A stretch of 64,000 nt of DNA from Candidatus Babeliales bacterium (GTDB taxonomy: Bacteria; Babelota; Babeliae; Babelales; JACPOV01): NCBI GenBank assembly GCA_040879965.1, contig JBBDJI010000012.1, positions 186,001 to 250,000 of the forward strand. The letters run 5' to 3'. This document shows, piece after piece, positions 36,206-44,109 of this stretch (its first letter is position 1; each line of letters starts with the position of its first letter). Under the pieces are notes generated by a model. It worked only from the letters and a program-made list of their open reading frames with translations, did no database searches and was not told where the DNA came from. The position numbers were made by a program, and so were the translations under genes.

Positions 36206-36233
36206 TTGACAAATTAAATGATTTGTTTATCCT
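36206..36233 (+). promoter_or_regulatory. sigma-70 promoter of the 36280 gene
   Basis: TTGACA (36206-36211), 16-base spacer, TATCCT (36228-36233). It has the same geometry as the divergent deaD promoter, from which it is separated by about 120 bases of AT-rich DNA without genes. Confidence 0.55.
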
Positions 36234-36279
36234 GAAAAATAAGGCACAAGCCTAAAATGGATAAATGGAGGAATTTCTT

Positions 36280-36801
36280 ATGAATATAAAAAAAGTTATG
36301 TTGTCTATGCTATTTATTAGTGTAGTTTGTTCAAATGTTTCATATCCTATGTCATTGCCAACTGTAGGAAAACAAGTAGCTCATACTTGGACACAGTGGT
36401 TATTAGATCGTCCAATGACAATCAACCCATATGGTATTTATGATTGGTGCAGTAATCATGCATTTTTAACTACCGGTATCACTGCATGCAGTTTACTATC
36501 AATCTTTTTTTCTTGCTTAAAATATAAACAATATTGTAAAAATTATGCTGAAAATATACAAAATTTAAAGAAGAACTTAGAAAAAGCTGTGTTGATGAAT
36601 AAGGATGAATTTAAAAGAAATTTAAATGAAGAAATTAAACTACAAGCACAAAAAATTAATATTCATTCAATCAGAGAAAAAATAGATGAATTTTGTTTTA
36701 AAAAAGATAGTGTTTATACTCAATCTGTTGAACTTAAAGCGTTAATTGATGAGATTGAAAGAATTGCTCTGAGTGAAAGTTGGTTGAGTAATTTTTTTTA
36801 A
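36280..36801 (+). CDS. exported coiled-coil protein of unknown function
   Basis: I do not recognise a family. The 173-residue product has a signal peptide (MNIKKVMLSMLFISVVCSNV), a short aromatic segment (HTWTQWLLDRP), one membrane helix (about residues 62-80, LTTGITACSLLSIFFSCL), and a Lys/Glu-rich C-terminal half (about 90-165) likely to form a coiled coil. GGAGG eight bases before ATG 36280 decides the start; the ATG at 36265 is inside that ribosome binding site. It is single, with its own promoter and terminator. Confidence 0.7.
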   Translation: MNIKKVMLSMLFISVVCSNVSYPMSLPTVGKQVAHTWTQWLLDRPMTINPYGIYDWCSNHAFLTTGITACSLLSIFFSCLKYKQYCKNYAENIQNLKKNLEKAVLMNKDEFKRNLNEEIKLQAQKINIHSIREKIDEFCFKKDSVYTQSVELKALIDEIERIALSESWLSNFF

Positions 36802-36826
36802 TAAGCTACTTTTCCTTCAAAAATTC

Positions 36827-36854
36827 TAGAGCCTTCTCCTGAAGGCTCTATTGT
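36827..36854 (+). terminator. intrinsic terminator after the 36280 gene
   Basis: TAGAGCCTTC and GAAGGCTCTA form a perfect 10-bp stem with a four-base loop, followed by TTGTGCTTTT. Confidence 0.7.
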
Positions 36855-36969
36855 GCTTTTAGATTTGCCAATTGTGCAATTTATTGGTACAATTACTTAA
36901 GAATGTTGTAAATAGTATATGTTTAACCTCTAACCCCCGCCTTTTTTAGTACAAGTCGTAGGAGTTTTG

Positions 36970-38790
36970 ATGTCAAAGACCGTTATTCAAGGATCCCATT
37001 TTCGTCATGTAGAGCCAGTTTGGCAAGATGAAGAGGATTTCGAGCTTAATCAAGAACAATTGGATGAACTTTCTTCTTTATATGAAGGGATGTTTGATTC
37101 AATTAAACAAGGAAAAATTGTCACCGGAAAAATCGTTAAACTCGATGATGATGGTGTATTAGTCGATATTGGATTTAAATCGCATGGTTTAGTTCCTTGG
37201 TATGAATTTTCTGAGCATGAACGTAAAAAACTAGCAGTAGACCAAGATATCGATGTAATGCTCGAAGAATTAGAAAATGTTGATGGAAACCTCAGTATTT
37301 CCTACGAAGAAGCAAAAGCAATGAGAGCGTGGGATACCATCATGAAGCTTTATGATGAAGGAAAACCGGTAGAAGGCCTGGTAACTCATAAAGTTAAAGG
37401 TGGTTTAAGTGTTGATATTGGTATTCCTGCATTCTTGCCAGGTTCACAAGTTGATTTACAACGGGTAACTGATTTCGATCAATTTGTTGGGCAACAAATC
37501 AATGCTTATATCATAAAAATTAATCAAAAACGTGGAAATGTTATTATTTCTCGTCGTAAATATCTTAATGAAATTCGTTCCGAATCTCGCAAAAAAATTC
37601 TTGAAGGATTGCAAGCAGACCAAGTTATCCAAGGTATCGTTAAAAATATTACCAATTATGGGGTATTTATCGACATTGGTGGCGTAGATGGTTTACTTCA
37701 TATTACTGATATGACTTGGGGGCGCATTGCTCATCCAAGTGAACTAGTGAAGATTGGCGACCGTATTTCAGTAAAAGTACTTTCATTTGATAAAGAAAAT
37801 GAAAAAATTTCTCTAGGTATGAAGCAACTTACTGAAAATCCATGGGAAAAAGTTACCAAGGATCTTGAAATTGCCGCTAAAGTTAAAGGCAAAATATCCA
37901 GTATTACTGATTATGGCCTTTTCATAGAAATAGCTAAAGGCGTTGAAGGACTTGTGCATATTTCTGAAATTTCATGGATCGATCGTATTGATGATATTAA
38001 ACGTCACTTTAAAGTAGGTGATGAAGTTGAAGCAGTTATTGTTTCACTTGATAAAGATAATCGACGTATGTCATTAAGTATCAAGCAATTGCAAGAAAAT
38101 CCATGGAAAAAACTTCATGATAAATTCAAAATTGGTGATAAAATTAAAGGTACAATTAGTAACATTACTGATTTTGGTATCTTTGTTCAATTATTGCCAG
38201 GAATCGATGGTCTTGTACATATTTCTGATCTTTCATGGACTGAGCATATAAATCATCCTGCAGATATTTTCAAGAAGGGTGATGAAGTTGAAGCGGTTAT
38301 TCTTGGCATTGATGAAGAGAATAAACGTGTCTCGCTCGGTATTAAGCAGTTAGCAGAAGATCCTTGGGATAAGATTGAAGAATTGTATCCAGCAGGAAGT
38401 ATTGTTGAAGGTGAAGTATCAAAGATCACTAACTTTGGTGCATTTATTAAATTACCTTCCGGCATTGAAGGCCTTGTGCATATTTCTGAATTATCAACTC
38501 AAAATGTTGATAAAGTTGAAGATGTACTAAAAGTAGGCGAAAAAGCTGAATTTCGAGTTATTAAAGTAAATAGAGAAGATCGCAAGCTTGGGTTGAGTCT
38601 CAAACTTGATGAGAAGGAAGCTAAAGCGACAGCAGAAACTAAAAAACCAAAAGTAACAAAATCTGCAGCTGCTCCTAAAGCTAAAAAATTCGAAGAACAA
38701 CAAGCGAACAAACCAAAATCTCTTTTACAGATTGAACTTGAAAAACATGCGGCACGGCAAAAAGAAGAAAATACGGACAGCGAAGGATAA
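36970..38790 (+). CDS. rpsA: 30S ribosomal protein S1
   Basis: The 606-residue protein has six S1 (OB-fold) repeats at about residues 53-118, 135-200, 216-285, 302-370, 388-456 and 473-542. The last four are canonical (GVFIDIGGVDGLLHITDMTW, GLFIEIAKGVEGLVHISEIS and so on). A Lys/Ala-rich tail follows. S1 holds mRNA on the small ribosomal subunit. TAGGAG sits seven bases before ATG 36970; a TTG directly before it is not needed. The ndk ribosome binding site lies inside its last codons, so the two genes are coupled. Confidence 0.95.
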   Translation: MSKTVIQGSHFRHVEPVWQDEEDFELNQEQLDELSSLYEGMFDSIKQGKIVTGKIVKLDDDGVLVDIGFKSHGLVPWYEFSEHERKKLAVDQDIDVMLEELENVDGNLSISYEEAKAMRAWDTIMKLYDEGKPVEGLVTHKVKGGLSVDIGIPAFLPGSQVDLQRVTDFDQFVGQQINAYIIKINQKRGNVIISRRKYLNEIRSESRKKILEGLQADQVIQGIVKNITNYGVFIDIGGVDGLLHITDMTWGRIAHPSELVKIGDRISVKVLSFDKENEKISLGMKQLTENPWEKVTKDLEIAAKVKGKISSITDYGLFIEIAKGVEGLVHISEISWIDRIDDIKRHFKVGDEVEAVIVSLDKDNRRMSLSIKQLQENPWKKLHDKFKIGDKIKGTISNITDFGIFVQLLPGIDGLVHISDLSWTEHINHPADIFKKGDEVEAVILGIDEENKRVSLGIKQLAEDPWDKIEELYPAGSIVEGEVSKITNFGAFIKLPSGIEGLVHISELSTQNVDKVEDVLKVGEKAEFRVIKVNREDRKLGLSLKLDEKEAKATAETKKPKVTKSAAAPKAKKFEEQQANKPKSLLQIELEKHAARQKEENTDSEG

Positions 38791-38794
38791 AAGA

Positions 38795-39202
38795 ATGAAA
38801 GAAAGAACGTTAGCAATTATTAAACCTGATGCGGTAGCTGATAAAAATACCGGTAACATTATTGCAATGATTGAAAAAAATAACTTTGATATTCTTCGTA
38901 TGCAAAAAATGCAATTAAGTGAAGATCAAGTTCGTTCTTTTTATGCAGTTCATAAAGATAAACCATTTTTTAATGAAGTTGTTGAATTTATGAGCTCGGG
39001 ACCAATTGTTGTTATGGTATTAGAAAAAGAAAATGCGATACAAGAATGGCGCGATCTCATGGGCGCAACTGATCCAGAAAAAGCAGAAGAAGGCACAATT
39101 CGTAAACTTTACGGTAACAATATTGGTGCAAATGCGGTACATGGATCTGATAGCCGAGAAACTGCTGCATTAGAAATTAATCAATTTTATCCTGATCTAT
39201 AA
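38795..39202 (+). CDS. ndk: nucleoside diphosphate kinase
   Basis: The 135-residue enzyme balances nucleoside triphosphates. It has the N-terminal RTLAIIKPDAV, the nucleotide-site segments SSGPIVVMVLE and MGATDPEKAEEGTIRKLYG, and the phosphorylated His in NAVHGSDS. GAAGGAT precedes ATG 38795, four bases after the rpsA stop; the longer upstream frame from 38732 lies within rpsA. A strong terminator follows. Confidence 0.96.
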   Translation: MKERTLAIIKPDAVADKNTGNIIAMIEKNNFDILRMQKMQLSEDQVRSFYAVHKDKPFFNEVVEFMSSGPIVVMVLEKENAIQEWRDLMGATDPEKAEEGTIRKLYGNNIGANAVHGSDSRETAALEINQFYPDL

Positions 39203-39220
39203 AAAAATAAGAAAAAAATT

Positions 39221-39249
39221 AAAAAAGCTCATATTAAATGAGCTTTTTT
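39221..39249 (+). terminator. intrinsic terminator after ndk
   Basis: AAAAAAGCTCAT pairs with ATGAGCTTTTTT around a five-base loop, with further T-runs downstream. The A-tract on the left arm could also let it work leftward. Confidence 0.85.
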
Positions 39250-39272
39250 AATTTTTTTATATAAAAATAATC

Positions 39273-39281
39273 TGTTAAAAT
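39273..39281 (+). promoter_or_regulatory. extended -10 promoter directly before murI
   Basis: TGTTAAAAT is a perfect extended -10, ending only four bases before the GTG start codon. The transcript would begin at or next to the start codon, which suggests a leaderless mRNA; no ribosome binding site is present. Confidence 0.45.
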
Positions 39282-39285
39282 ATTC

Positions 39286-40065
39286 GTGAAAAAGAAAGTA
39301 ATAAATAAAATTGGTTTTCTTGATTCCGGGCTTGGTGGATTAACTATTTTGAAAAAATTCCTAGAATATACCCCTAGCAACTATCTTTATTTAGCAGATA
39401 TAAAAAATATCCCCTATGGCCAAAAAACTCCAGAGCAATTAAAAAAAATTGCTTTAGCAAATGTAGATTTTTTGCTTTTACAAGGAGTAGAGGCGATAAT
39501 TATTGCATGTCATACCCTTACTGCCCATACTATTGATTATCTACGTGCACGGTATCCGGAATTACCAATAATTGGTGTTATCAAGCCAGTTATTCAGTCT
39601 TTATGCGATATATCAGCAAAAAAAATTGGCATTATCGCAACAACTGCAACTATCCAAAGTAATATTTATTATGATTTACTGCAGAGTTTAAATCAATTTG
39701 AGAGCATTTTTCAGCAAGCATGTCCTGATTTAGTTCCCCTGATTGAAGCATATCCGATGAACCAAAGTGCGATTAAAAATAAACTTATTGAATATTTACA
39801 ATCGTTAAAAAAAGAAAATATAGATTGCTTAATTCTTGGTTGCACACACTACTCATTAATAAAATATTATATAAGTGAACTATTGCCAGATTGCTTAATT
39901 ATTGGAGCAGAAAGGCAGATGGTAGACTATAGTTCTTACTATTTTTCTATCAAAAATATCCCAAAATTGAATTGTGATATTTTTGTTACACAGTATTCCA
40001 ATGCATTTGAGCAAAATTGCTTATATATATTAGGTGATAAAATACAGATATGTAAGATAAAATAA
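39286..40065 (+). CDS. murI: glutamate racemase
   Basis: Makes D-glutamate for peptidoglycan. The 259-residue product has GFLDSGLGGLTILK (Asp13), IPYGQKTPEQL, the first catalytic Cys75 in IIIACHTLTAH and the second, Cys186, in LGCTHYSLI. The usual CNT around the first cysteine is CHT here (His76), an unusual substitution in a strongly conserved triplet. The start is GTG at 39286, seemingly leaderless. An aspartate racemase role cannot be excluded from sequence alone, but the IPYG and GCTHY features favour MurI. It is convergent with nusB, six bases apart. Confidence 0.87.
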   Translation: MKKKVINKIGFLDSGLGGLTILKKFLEYTPSNYLYLADIKNIPYGQKTPEQLKKIALANVDFLLLQGVEAIIIACHTLTAHTIDYLRARYPELPIIGVIKPVIQSLCDISAKKIGIIATTATIQSNIYYDLLQSLNQFESIFQQACPDLVPLIEAYPMNQSAIKNKLIEYLQSLKKENIDCLILGCTHYSLIKYYISELLPDCLIIGAERQMVDYSSYYFSIKNIPKLNCDIFVTQYSNAFEQNCLYILGDKIQICKIK

Positions 40066-40070
40066 TAAGG

Positions 40071-40517
40071 TTATTTTTTAGGTAGCTGCTTTAATGCTTC
40101 ATCTAAAATGCCATTAATAAATTTATAGGCATCTTTTTCTGCAAAGCATTTAGCTAATTCAATAGCTTCGTTGATGATAATATTTGAATGGGTATCGGTA
40201 TGGTGCATTTCCCAAATTGCATAGCGCAAAATAAGTTTAGTGCATACACCAACGCGTTCAAAACGCCAATTAGCTAATAAGGGCTTATATATTTCATCTA
40301 ACGCTTCGCGATTATCAATTATATTTTGCGCAGTAGTTACTATTTGACTATCAAGTGGAATATTTAATTCAAATCCACGATTTAAGTTATCAACGAGTGA
40401 TTCAAGGCTTACTTGATAATCATAACTATCAGCAGCATATAATAAATGAAAAATTAAAGAACGTTTATCGCGTTGCGATAATGATTCAAACCAGTGAGTG
40501 GAAGCATTATTGTCCAT
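40071..40517 (-). CDS. nusB: transcription antitermination factor NusB
   Basis: The 148-residue protein matches NusB: RDKRSLIFHLLYAADSYDYQ at the N-terminus, an all-helical middle, and the family C-terminus RYAIWEMHHTDTHSNIIINE, AIELAKCFAEKDAYKFINGI and LDEALKQL. It acts with NusE on rRNA operon leaders. The open frame extends upstream to 40580, inside efp. I prefer ATG 40517 because the extra 21 residues are not family-like and 148 is the normal length, although no clear ribosome binding site precedes it. It probably depends on efp translation. Confidence 0.88.
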   Translation of the reverse strand: MDNNASTHWFESLSQRDKRSLIFHLLYAADSYDYQVSLESLVDNLNRGFELNIPLDSQIVTTAQNIIDNREALDEIYKPLLANWRFERVGVCTKLILRYAIWEMHHTDTHSNIIINEAIELAKCFAEKDAYKFINGILDEALKQLPKK

Positions 40518-40548
40518 ATTAGTATTTCGATAAAATAAAAGATGCTGG

Positions 40549-41112
40549 TTAAGAAACTCGTTCAATATAGCTACCATCACGGGTATCTACTTTAATAATA
40601 TCTTCTTCATTAATAAATAGTGGTACTTGTACTACTAAATCAGTTTCTAAGGTTGCCGGTTTTGTAGCACCACCTTGTGCAGTATCACCACGCACACCTG
40701 GTTGCGTATCTGCTACTTTTAATTCAATAAACAAAGGAGGGTTTACTGCTATAGGTCTATCAGAAAAATATAAAATAGTATAAACAATACCATCTTTAAG
40801 ATATTTTTTTACTTCTTCGATTTGATTTTCATTTAAAATGACTTGCTCATAATTATCTTGATCAAGAAAGTTATATTGACCATTTTCAGCATATAAATAT
40901 TGCATTTCTCTATAGGAAAGATCAGGGACAGGCAATTTTTCTACAGAACGGAAGGTACCTTCAATGGTAAGGCCTGTGATAAGGTTTTTCATTTTTGTGC
41001 GGATATATGCACCACCTTTGCCTGGCTTTGTCCATTGAAAATCAATAACAACATGAGGCTCACTCTTATATAGAATTTTACTTCCTTTTCGAAGATCTCC
41101 AGCTGAAATCAC
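40549..41112 (-). CDS. efp: translation elongation factor P
   Basis: The 187-residue protein relieves ribosome stalling at polyproline stretches. It has the three EF-P barrels: ISAGDLRKGSKILYKSEP, the loop KPGKGGAYIRTKMKN with a Lys at the modifiable tip, GTFRSVEKLPVPDL, and the C-terminal TKPATLETDLVVQVPLFI with DTRDGSYIERV. The start is GTG at 41112: AAAGG lies seven bases upstream and the N-terminus and length are then exactly those of the family. The longer frame from 41142 is unsupported. The promoter is at 41157-41184. Confidence 0.94.
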   Translation of the reverse strand: MISAGDLRKGSKILYKSEPHVVIDFQWTKPGKGGAYIRTKMKNLITGLTIEGTFRSVEKLPVPDLSYREMQYLYAENGQYNFLDQDNYEQVILNENQIEEVKKYLKDGIVYTILYFSDRPIAVNPPLFIELKVADTQPGVRGDTAQGGATKPATLETDLVVQVPLFINEEDIIKVDTRDGSYIERVS

Positions 41113-41156
41113 ACTAAAGCCTTTCCTAATTAATAAAGTCAAATATCCTAATATTT

Positions 41157-41184
41157 AGTATAAAAATATATTCATAAAAAGCAA
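41157..41184 (-). promoter_or_regulatory. promoter of the efp-nusB operon
   Basis: On the minus strand: TTGCTT (41184-41179), 16-base spacer, TATACT (41162-41157), about 45 bases before the GTG start. Confidence 0.55.
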
Positions 41185-41220
41185 TTAATTTAGGTGTTTT
41201 TTTGCATTTAAAAATCTCAT

Positions 41221-41249
41221 TTGATTAGTAACGGGATCTTTTTTAGACT
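41221..41249 (+). promoter_or_regulatory. promoter candidate of glyA
   Basis: TTGATT (41221-41226), 17-base spacer, TAGACT (41244-41249), about 30 bases before glyA. Each hexamer matches four of six. Confidence 0.4.
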
Positions 41250-41279
41250 TCTATCATATTTATTTACGAAGGAAAAAAA

Positions 41280-42518
41280 ATGAAAAATCTTGCAAAAATC
41301 GATACTGATATATTTTCTCTTATTCAATTAGAACAAACAAGACAAGAAACAACGCTAGATTTAATCGCTTCTGAAAATTACACATCTTTGGCCGTAATGG
41401 AAGCAACGGGTTCTGTTTTAACTAATAAATATGCAGAAGGCTATCCAGGTAAGCGATATTATGGCGGGTGTGAGTTTGTTGATAAAGTAGAGTTGTTAGC
41501 ACAAGAGCGTTGTAAAGAAATATTTCATGCTGAACATGTAAATGTACAGCCACATGCTGGCTCTCAAGCAAATATGGCCGTTTATTTTGCAGCACTTAAT
41601 TTTGGCGATACGATAATGGGTATGAGCCTTGCTGAAGGCGGTCATTTAACGCATGGCCATAAAGTAAATTTTTCAGGAAAATTATATAGCAGCATTCAAT
41701 ATACGGTAAATCGTCAAACAGAGTTGCTTGATTATGATGAAATTGAAAAACTTGCTGAACAATATAAGCCAAAGTTAATTATTGCTGGGGCATCTGCTTA
41801 TTCGCGTGCTATAGATTTTGCCCGTTTTAAAAAAATCGCTAAGCAAGTTGGGGCCTATTTGATGGCTGATATTGCCCATATTGCTGGTTTGGTTGCTACA
41901 GGCTTGCATGAAAATCCTTTTCCGCATGCAGAATTTGTAACGAGTACCACTCATAAAACACTTCGTGGCCCGCGTGGCGGTTTGATTATGTGTAAGCGAG
42001 ATTTTGCTCAAAAAATTGATGCAGCGGTAATGCCGGGGTTACAAGGCGGTCCATTTATGCAAGTTATTGCTGGAAAAGCAGTAGCGTTTAAACAAGCACT
42101 TGAGCCAGAATTTAAAGATTATCAAAAACAAGTACTTGCTAATGCAAAAATAATGGCTAAAACATTTCAAGAGCTCGGTTATCGTATTGTAAGTGGCGGT
42201 ACTGACACGCATTTATTTATTATTGATTTAAGAAATCAACGTATTACCGGTAAACTTGCAGAACAAATTTTAGAGCGCGTAGGAATATCTGTTTCTCGCA
42301 GTTGTATTCCTTTTGATTTAGAACAGGCATGGGTAACGAGTGGTATTCGGGTTGGATCGCCTGCTATAAGTACACGCGGTATAAAAGAGAATGAAGCTAT
42401 ACAGATTGTACATTTCATGCATGAAGCACTAGAGCATCGCGATGATGATTTATGGCTCGATAAAATCAGGAAAGAAGTTAAAACACTTTGTGCACGGCAT
42501 CCGATTTATGTCTTTTAG
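41280..42518 (+). CDS. glyA: serine hydroxymethyltransferase
   Basis: The 412-residue PLP enzyme interconverts serine and glycine while charging folate with a one-carbon unit. Hallmarks: TTLDLIASENYTS, YAEGYPGKRYYGGCE, HAGSQANMAVYFA, MSLAEGGHLTHG, DIAHIAGLVA and the PLP-lysine motif TSTTHKTLRGPRGG. AAGGAAAA precedes the ATG. It is the window's only clear folate one-carbon enzyme, relevant because a thymidylate-synthase-fold protein is encoded at 54517. It is convergent with the next gene. Confidence 0.96.
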   Translation: MKNLAKIDTDIFSLIQLEQTRQETTLDLIASENYTSLAVMEATGSVLTNKYAEGYPGKRYYGGCEFVDKVELLAQERCKEIFHAEHVNVQPHAGSQANMAVYFAALNFGDTIMGMSLAEGGHLTHGHKVNFSGKLYSSIQYTVNRQTELLDYDEIEKLAEQYKPKLIIAGASAYSRAIDFARFKKIAKQVGAYLMADIAHIAGLVATGLHENPFPHAEFVTSTTHKTLRGPRGGLIMCKRDFAQKIDAAVMPGLQGGPFMQVIAGKAVAFKQALEPEFKDYQKQVLANAKIMAKTFQELGYRIVSGGTDTHLFIIDLRNQRITGKLAEQILERVGISVSRSCIPFDLEQAWVTSGIRVGSPAISTRGIKENEAIQIVHFMHEALEHRDDDLWLDKIRKEVKTLCARHPIYVF

Positions 42519-42545
42519 TTATGGATTATTATTATATTTCAAAAA

Positions 42546-43985
42546 TTATTTAGTAATTATTTTTTCAAAAAAATCACCTAATTGCTTTTTGGTGCGAATA
42601 GTATTTTTTTTCTCAATTAATTTGCCATTTTTGAAAGCAATAAATGATGGTACTGAAGTAATTTCAAATTTTTTACCAATTTCAGGATTTTTTTCATGAT
42701 TAATTTTTATAATATGTACTTTATTTTCATATATACTTCCCATTTCTTCTAAATAGCTCAATAAGTTTTTACATGAAGGACAATAATCGGCATAAAAATC
42801 CACTAAAACTAACGGATTTTCTTTAATTACTCGCTCAAGCTGTTCAGTTGAAGTGATTAATTTTATATCAATACGTGGTGTAGTATCTGGTTTGAAAAGT
42901 TGTGGGCTTAATTGTTTTGCTATTTCTTGATTAAAACCTATATCTTGCATAAAATCGATAGCATCCATACCAGCTTTAACGCCACTTCCGGTTGCCACAC
43001 CTGCTTTGCCATATATTTTATCGGTAACATCACCAGCAGCAAATACACCAGGAATATTAGTATGTTGCGTTCTTCCTTTAAGAAGAATAAAGCCTTCAGA
43101 ACCAATTTTAAGATACGACTGAAAAATATCTGAATTTGGATGATAACCGATAGCAAAATAAAGTCCGCGAATAGGTAAACTAAATGTTTTTTGTGTTTTA
43201 TTATCAATTAAAACTACTTTGTTAATATTTTTTCCGTCACCATCAATTTCTTTTAACTCTGTATTATATAAGATTTCTATGTTTGGGGTTTCTTTTAAAT
43301 ATTCTTGTACAGTACCAGAAGCATCAAGTTGGGGATTGCGAGCAAACATATACACTTTTTTTGCATAGGCTGCCAATTGTAAAGCACGATCACCGGCAGT
43401 ATCACCACCACCCACAACAGCAACAATTTGTCCTTTATGAAAAGGAGCATCACAAATGGTACATACGCCAATGCCTTTTCCCCAGTAAGTTTCCACTCCG
43501 GGAACATTTAATTTTTTTGCGATGCGGCCAGTGGCAATAATAAGTGCGAGAGCGTGCAATTCTAAATTATTTTCGGTAATAATTACAAAAGGCCAGGTTG
43601 CAAGATTTACTTTTTTTATCGTATCGTTAATAGTTTGTGCACCAAAATGTTTTGCTTGATCTAAAAGATCATCGATAGCTTCTAAACCAGAAGCCTTTTT
43701 TTTGCCGGGCCAATTTTCAATTTGCCGAACATCTGCAAGTTGTCCACCAAGTTGATGACCATTAAAAACAATAGTGCCTAATTTTGCACGCGCAGTATAC
43801 AAAGCAGCGCTTAGCCCAGCTGGTCCTGAACCAATAATGACGACAGGTACGATATTTTTTTTATCAAATGCTTGTTCTATATCAGGTAGTTTATTTTGTT
43901 TATATTGGTGGAACTGATAAGCCCCTATAAAAAACAAAGGTACAATCAATGCAACAATAATCAAAATTTTTTTAGCAGTATTCAT
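42546..43985 (-). CDS. membrane-anchored thioredoxin reductase-thioredoxin fusion
   Basis: The 479-residue protein has an N-terminal membrane helix (residues 8-23, ILIIVALIVPLFFIGA). A complete FAD/NADPH thioredoxin reductase follows (about 45-350: VVIIGSGPAGLSAALYTAR, redox CTIC at 175-178, NADPH fold VAVVGGGDTAGDRALQLA, FAAGDVTD). A thioredoxin domain (about 370-479) has the active site CPSC at 402-405 in DFYADYCPSCKNLL and the cis-Pro in TSVPSF. TrxR-Trx fusions are known, for example in Mycobacterium leprae, but the anchor is unusual. AGGAG precedes the ATG. With no positive cluster after the helix, orientation is uncertain. Confidence 0.88.
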   Translation of the reverse strand: MNTAKKILIIVALIVPLFFIGAYQFHQYKQNKLPDIEQAFDKKNIVPVVIIGSGPAGLSAALYTARAKLGTIVFNGHQLGGQLADVRQIENWPGKKKASGLEAIDDLLDQAKHFGAQTINDTIKKVNLATWPFVIITENNLELHALALIIATGRIAKKLNVPGVETYWGKGIGVCTICDAPFHKGQIVAVVGGGDTAGDRALQLAAYAKKVYMFARNPQLDASGTVQEYLKETPNIEILYNTELKEIDGDGKNINKVVLIDNKTQKTFSLPIRGLYFAIGYHPNSDIFQSYLKIGSEGFILLKGRTQHTNIPGVFAAGDVTDKIYGKAGVATGSGVKAGMDAIDFMQDIGFNQEIAKQLSPQLFKPDTTPRIDIKLITSTEQLERVIKENPLVLVDFYADYCPSCKNLLSYLEEMGSIYENKVHIIKINHEKNPEIGKKFEITSVPSFIAFKNGKLIEKKNTIRTKKQLGDFFEKIITK

Positions 43986-44004
43986 TGCAACTCCTATCTA
44001 TTAA

Positions 44005-44034
44005 ATAATAGCAAATTAAAAATTGAGTCAGCAA
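44005..44034 (-). promoter_or_regulatory. promoter of the thioredoxin reductase fusion gene
   Basis: On the minus strand: TTGCTG (44034-44029), 18-base spacer, TATTAT (44010-44005) preceded by TGC as an extended -10. Confidence 0.5.
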
Positions 44035-44077
44035 TGAATTAGAAAGAATAACGATAAAATGGGAATAGTAGAAAAAT

Positions 44078-44101
44078 AAAAGGGCAGATTTCTGCCCTTT
44101 T
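44078..44101 (-). terminator. intrinsic terminator of the thioredoxin-ankyrin gene
   Basis: AAAAGGGCAG and CTGCCCTTTT form a perfect 10-bp stem with a four-base loop. The minus strand continues with a TTTATTTTT run. It lies nine bases after the stop of the 44110 gene. Confidence 0.85.
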
Positions 44102-44109
44102 TAATATAA

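Noticed and set aside
43283-43540. Overlapping ORFs of 70-89 codons within the thioredoxin reductase fusion
   Set aside because: They lie entirely inside a gene with conserved FAD, CTIC and NADPH motifs and have no features of their own.
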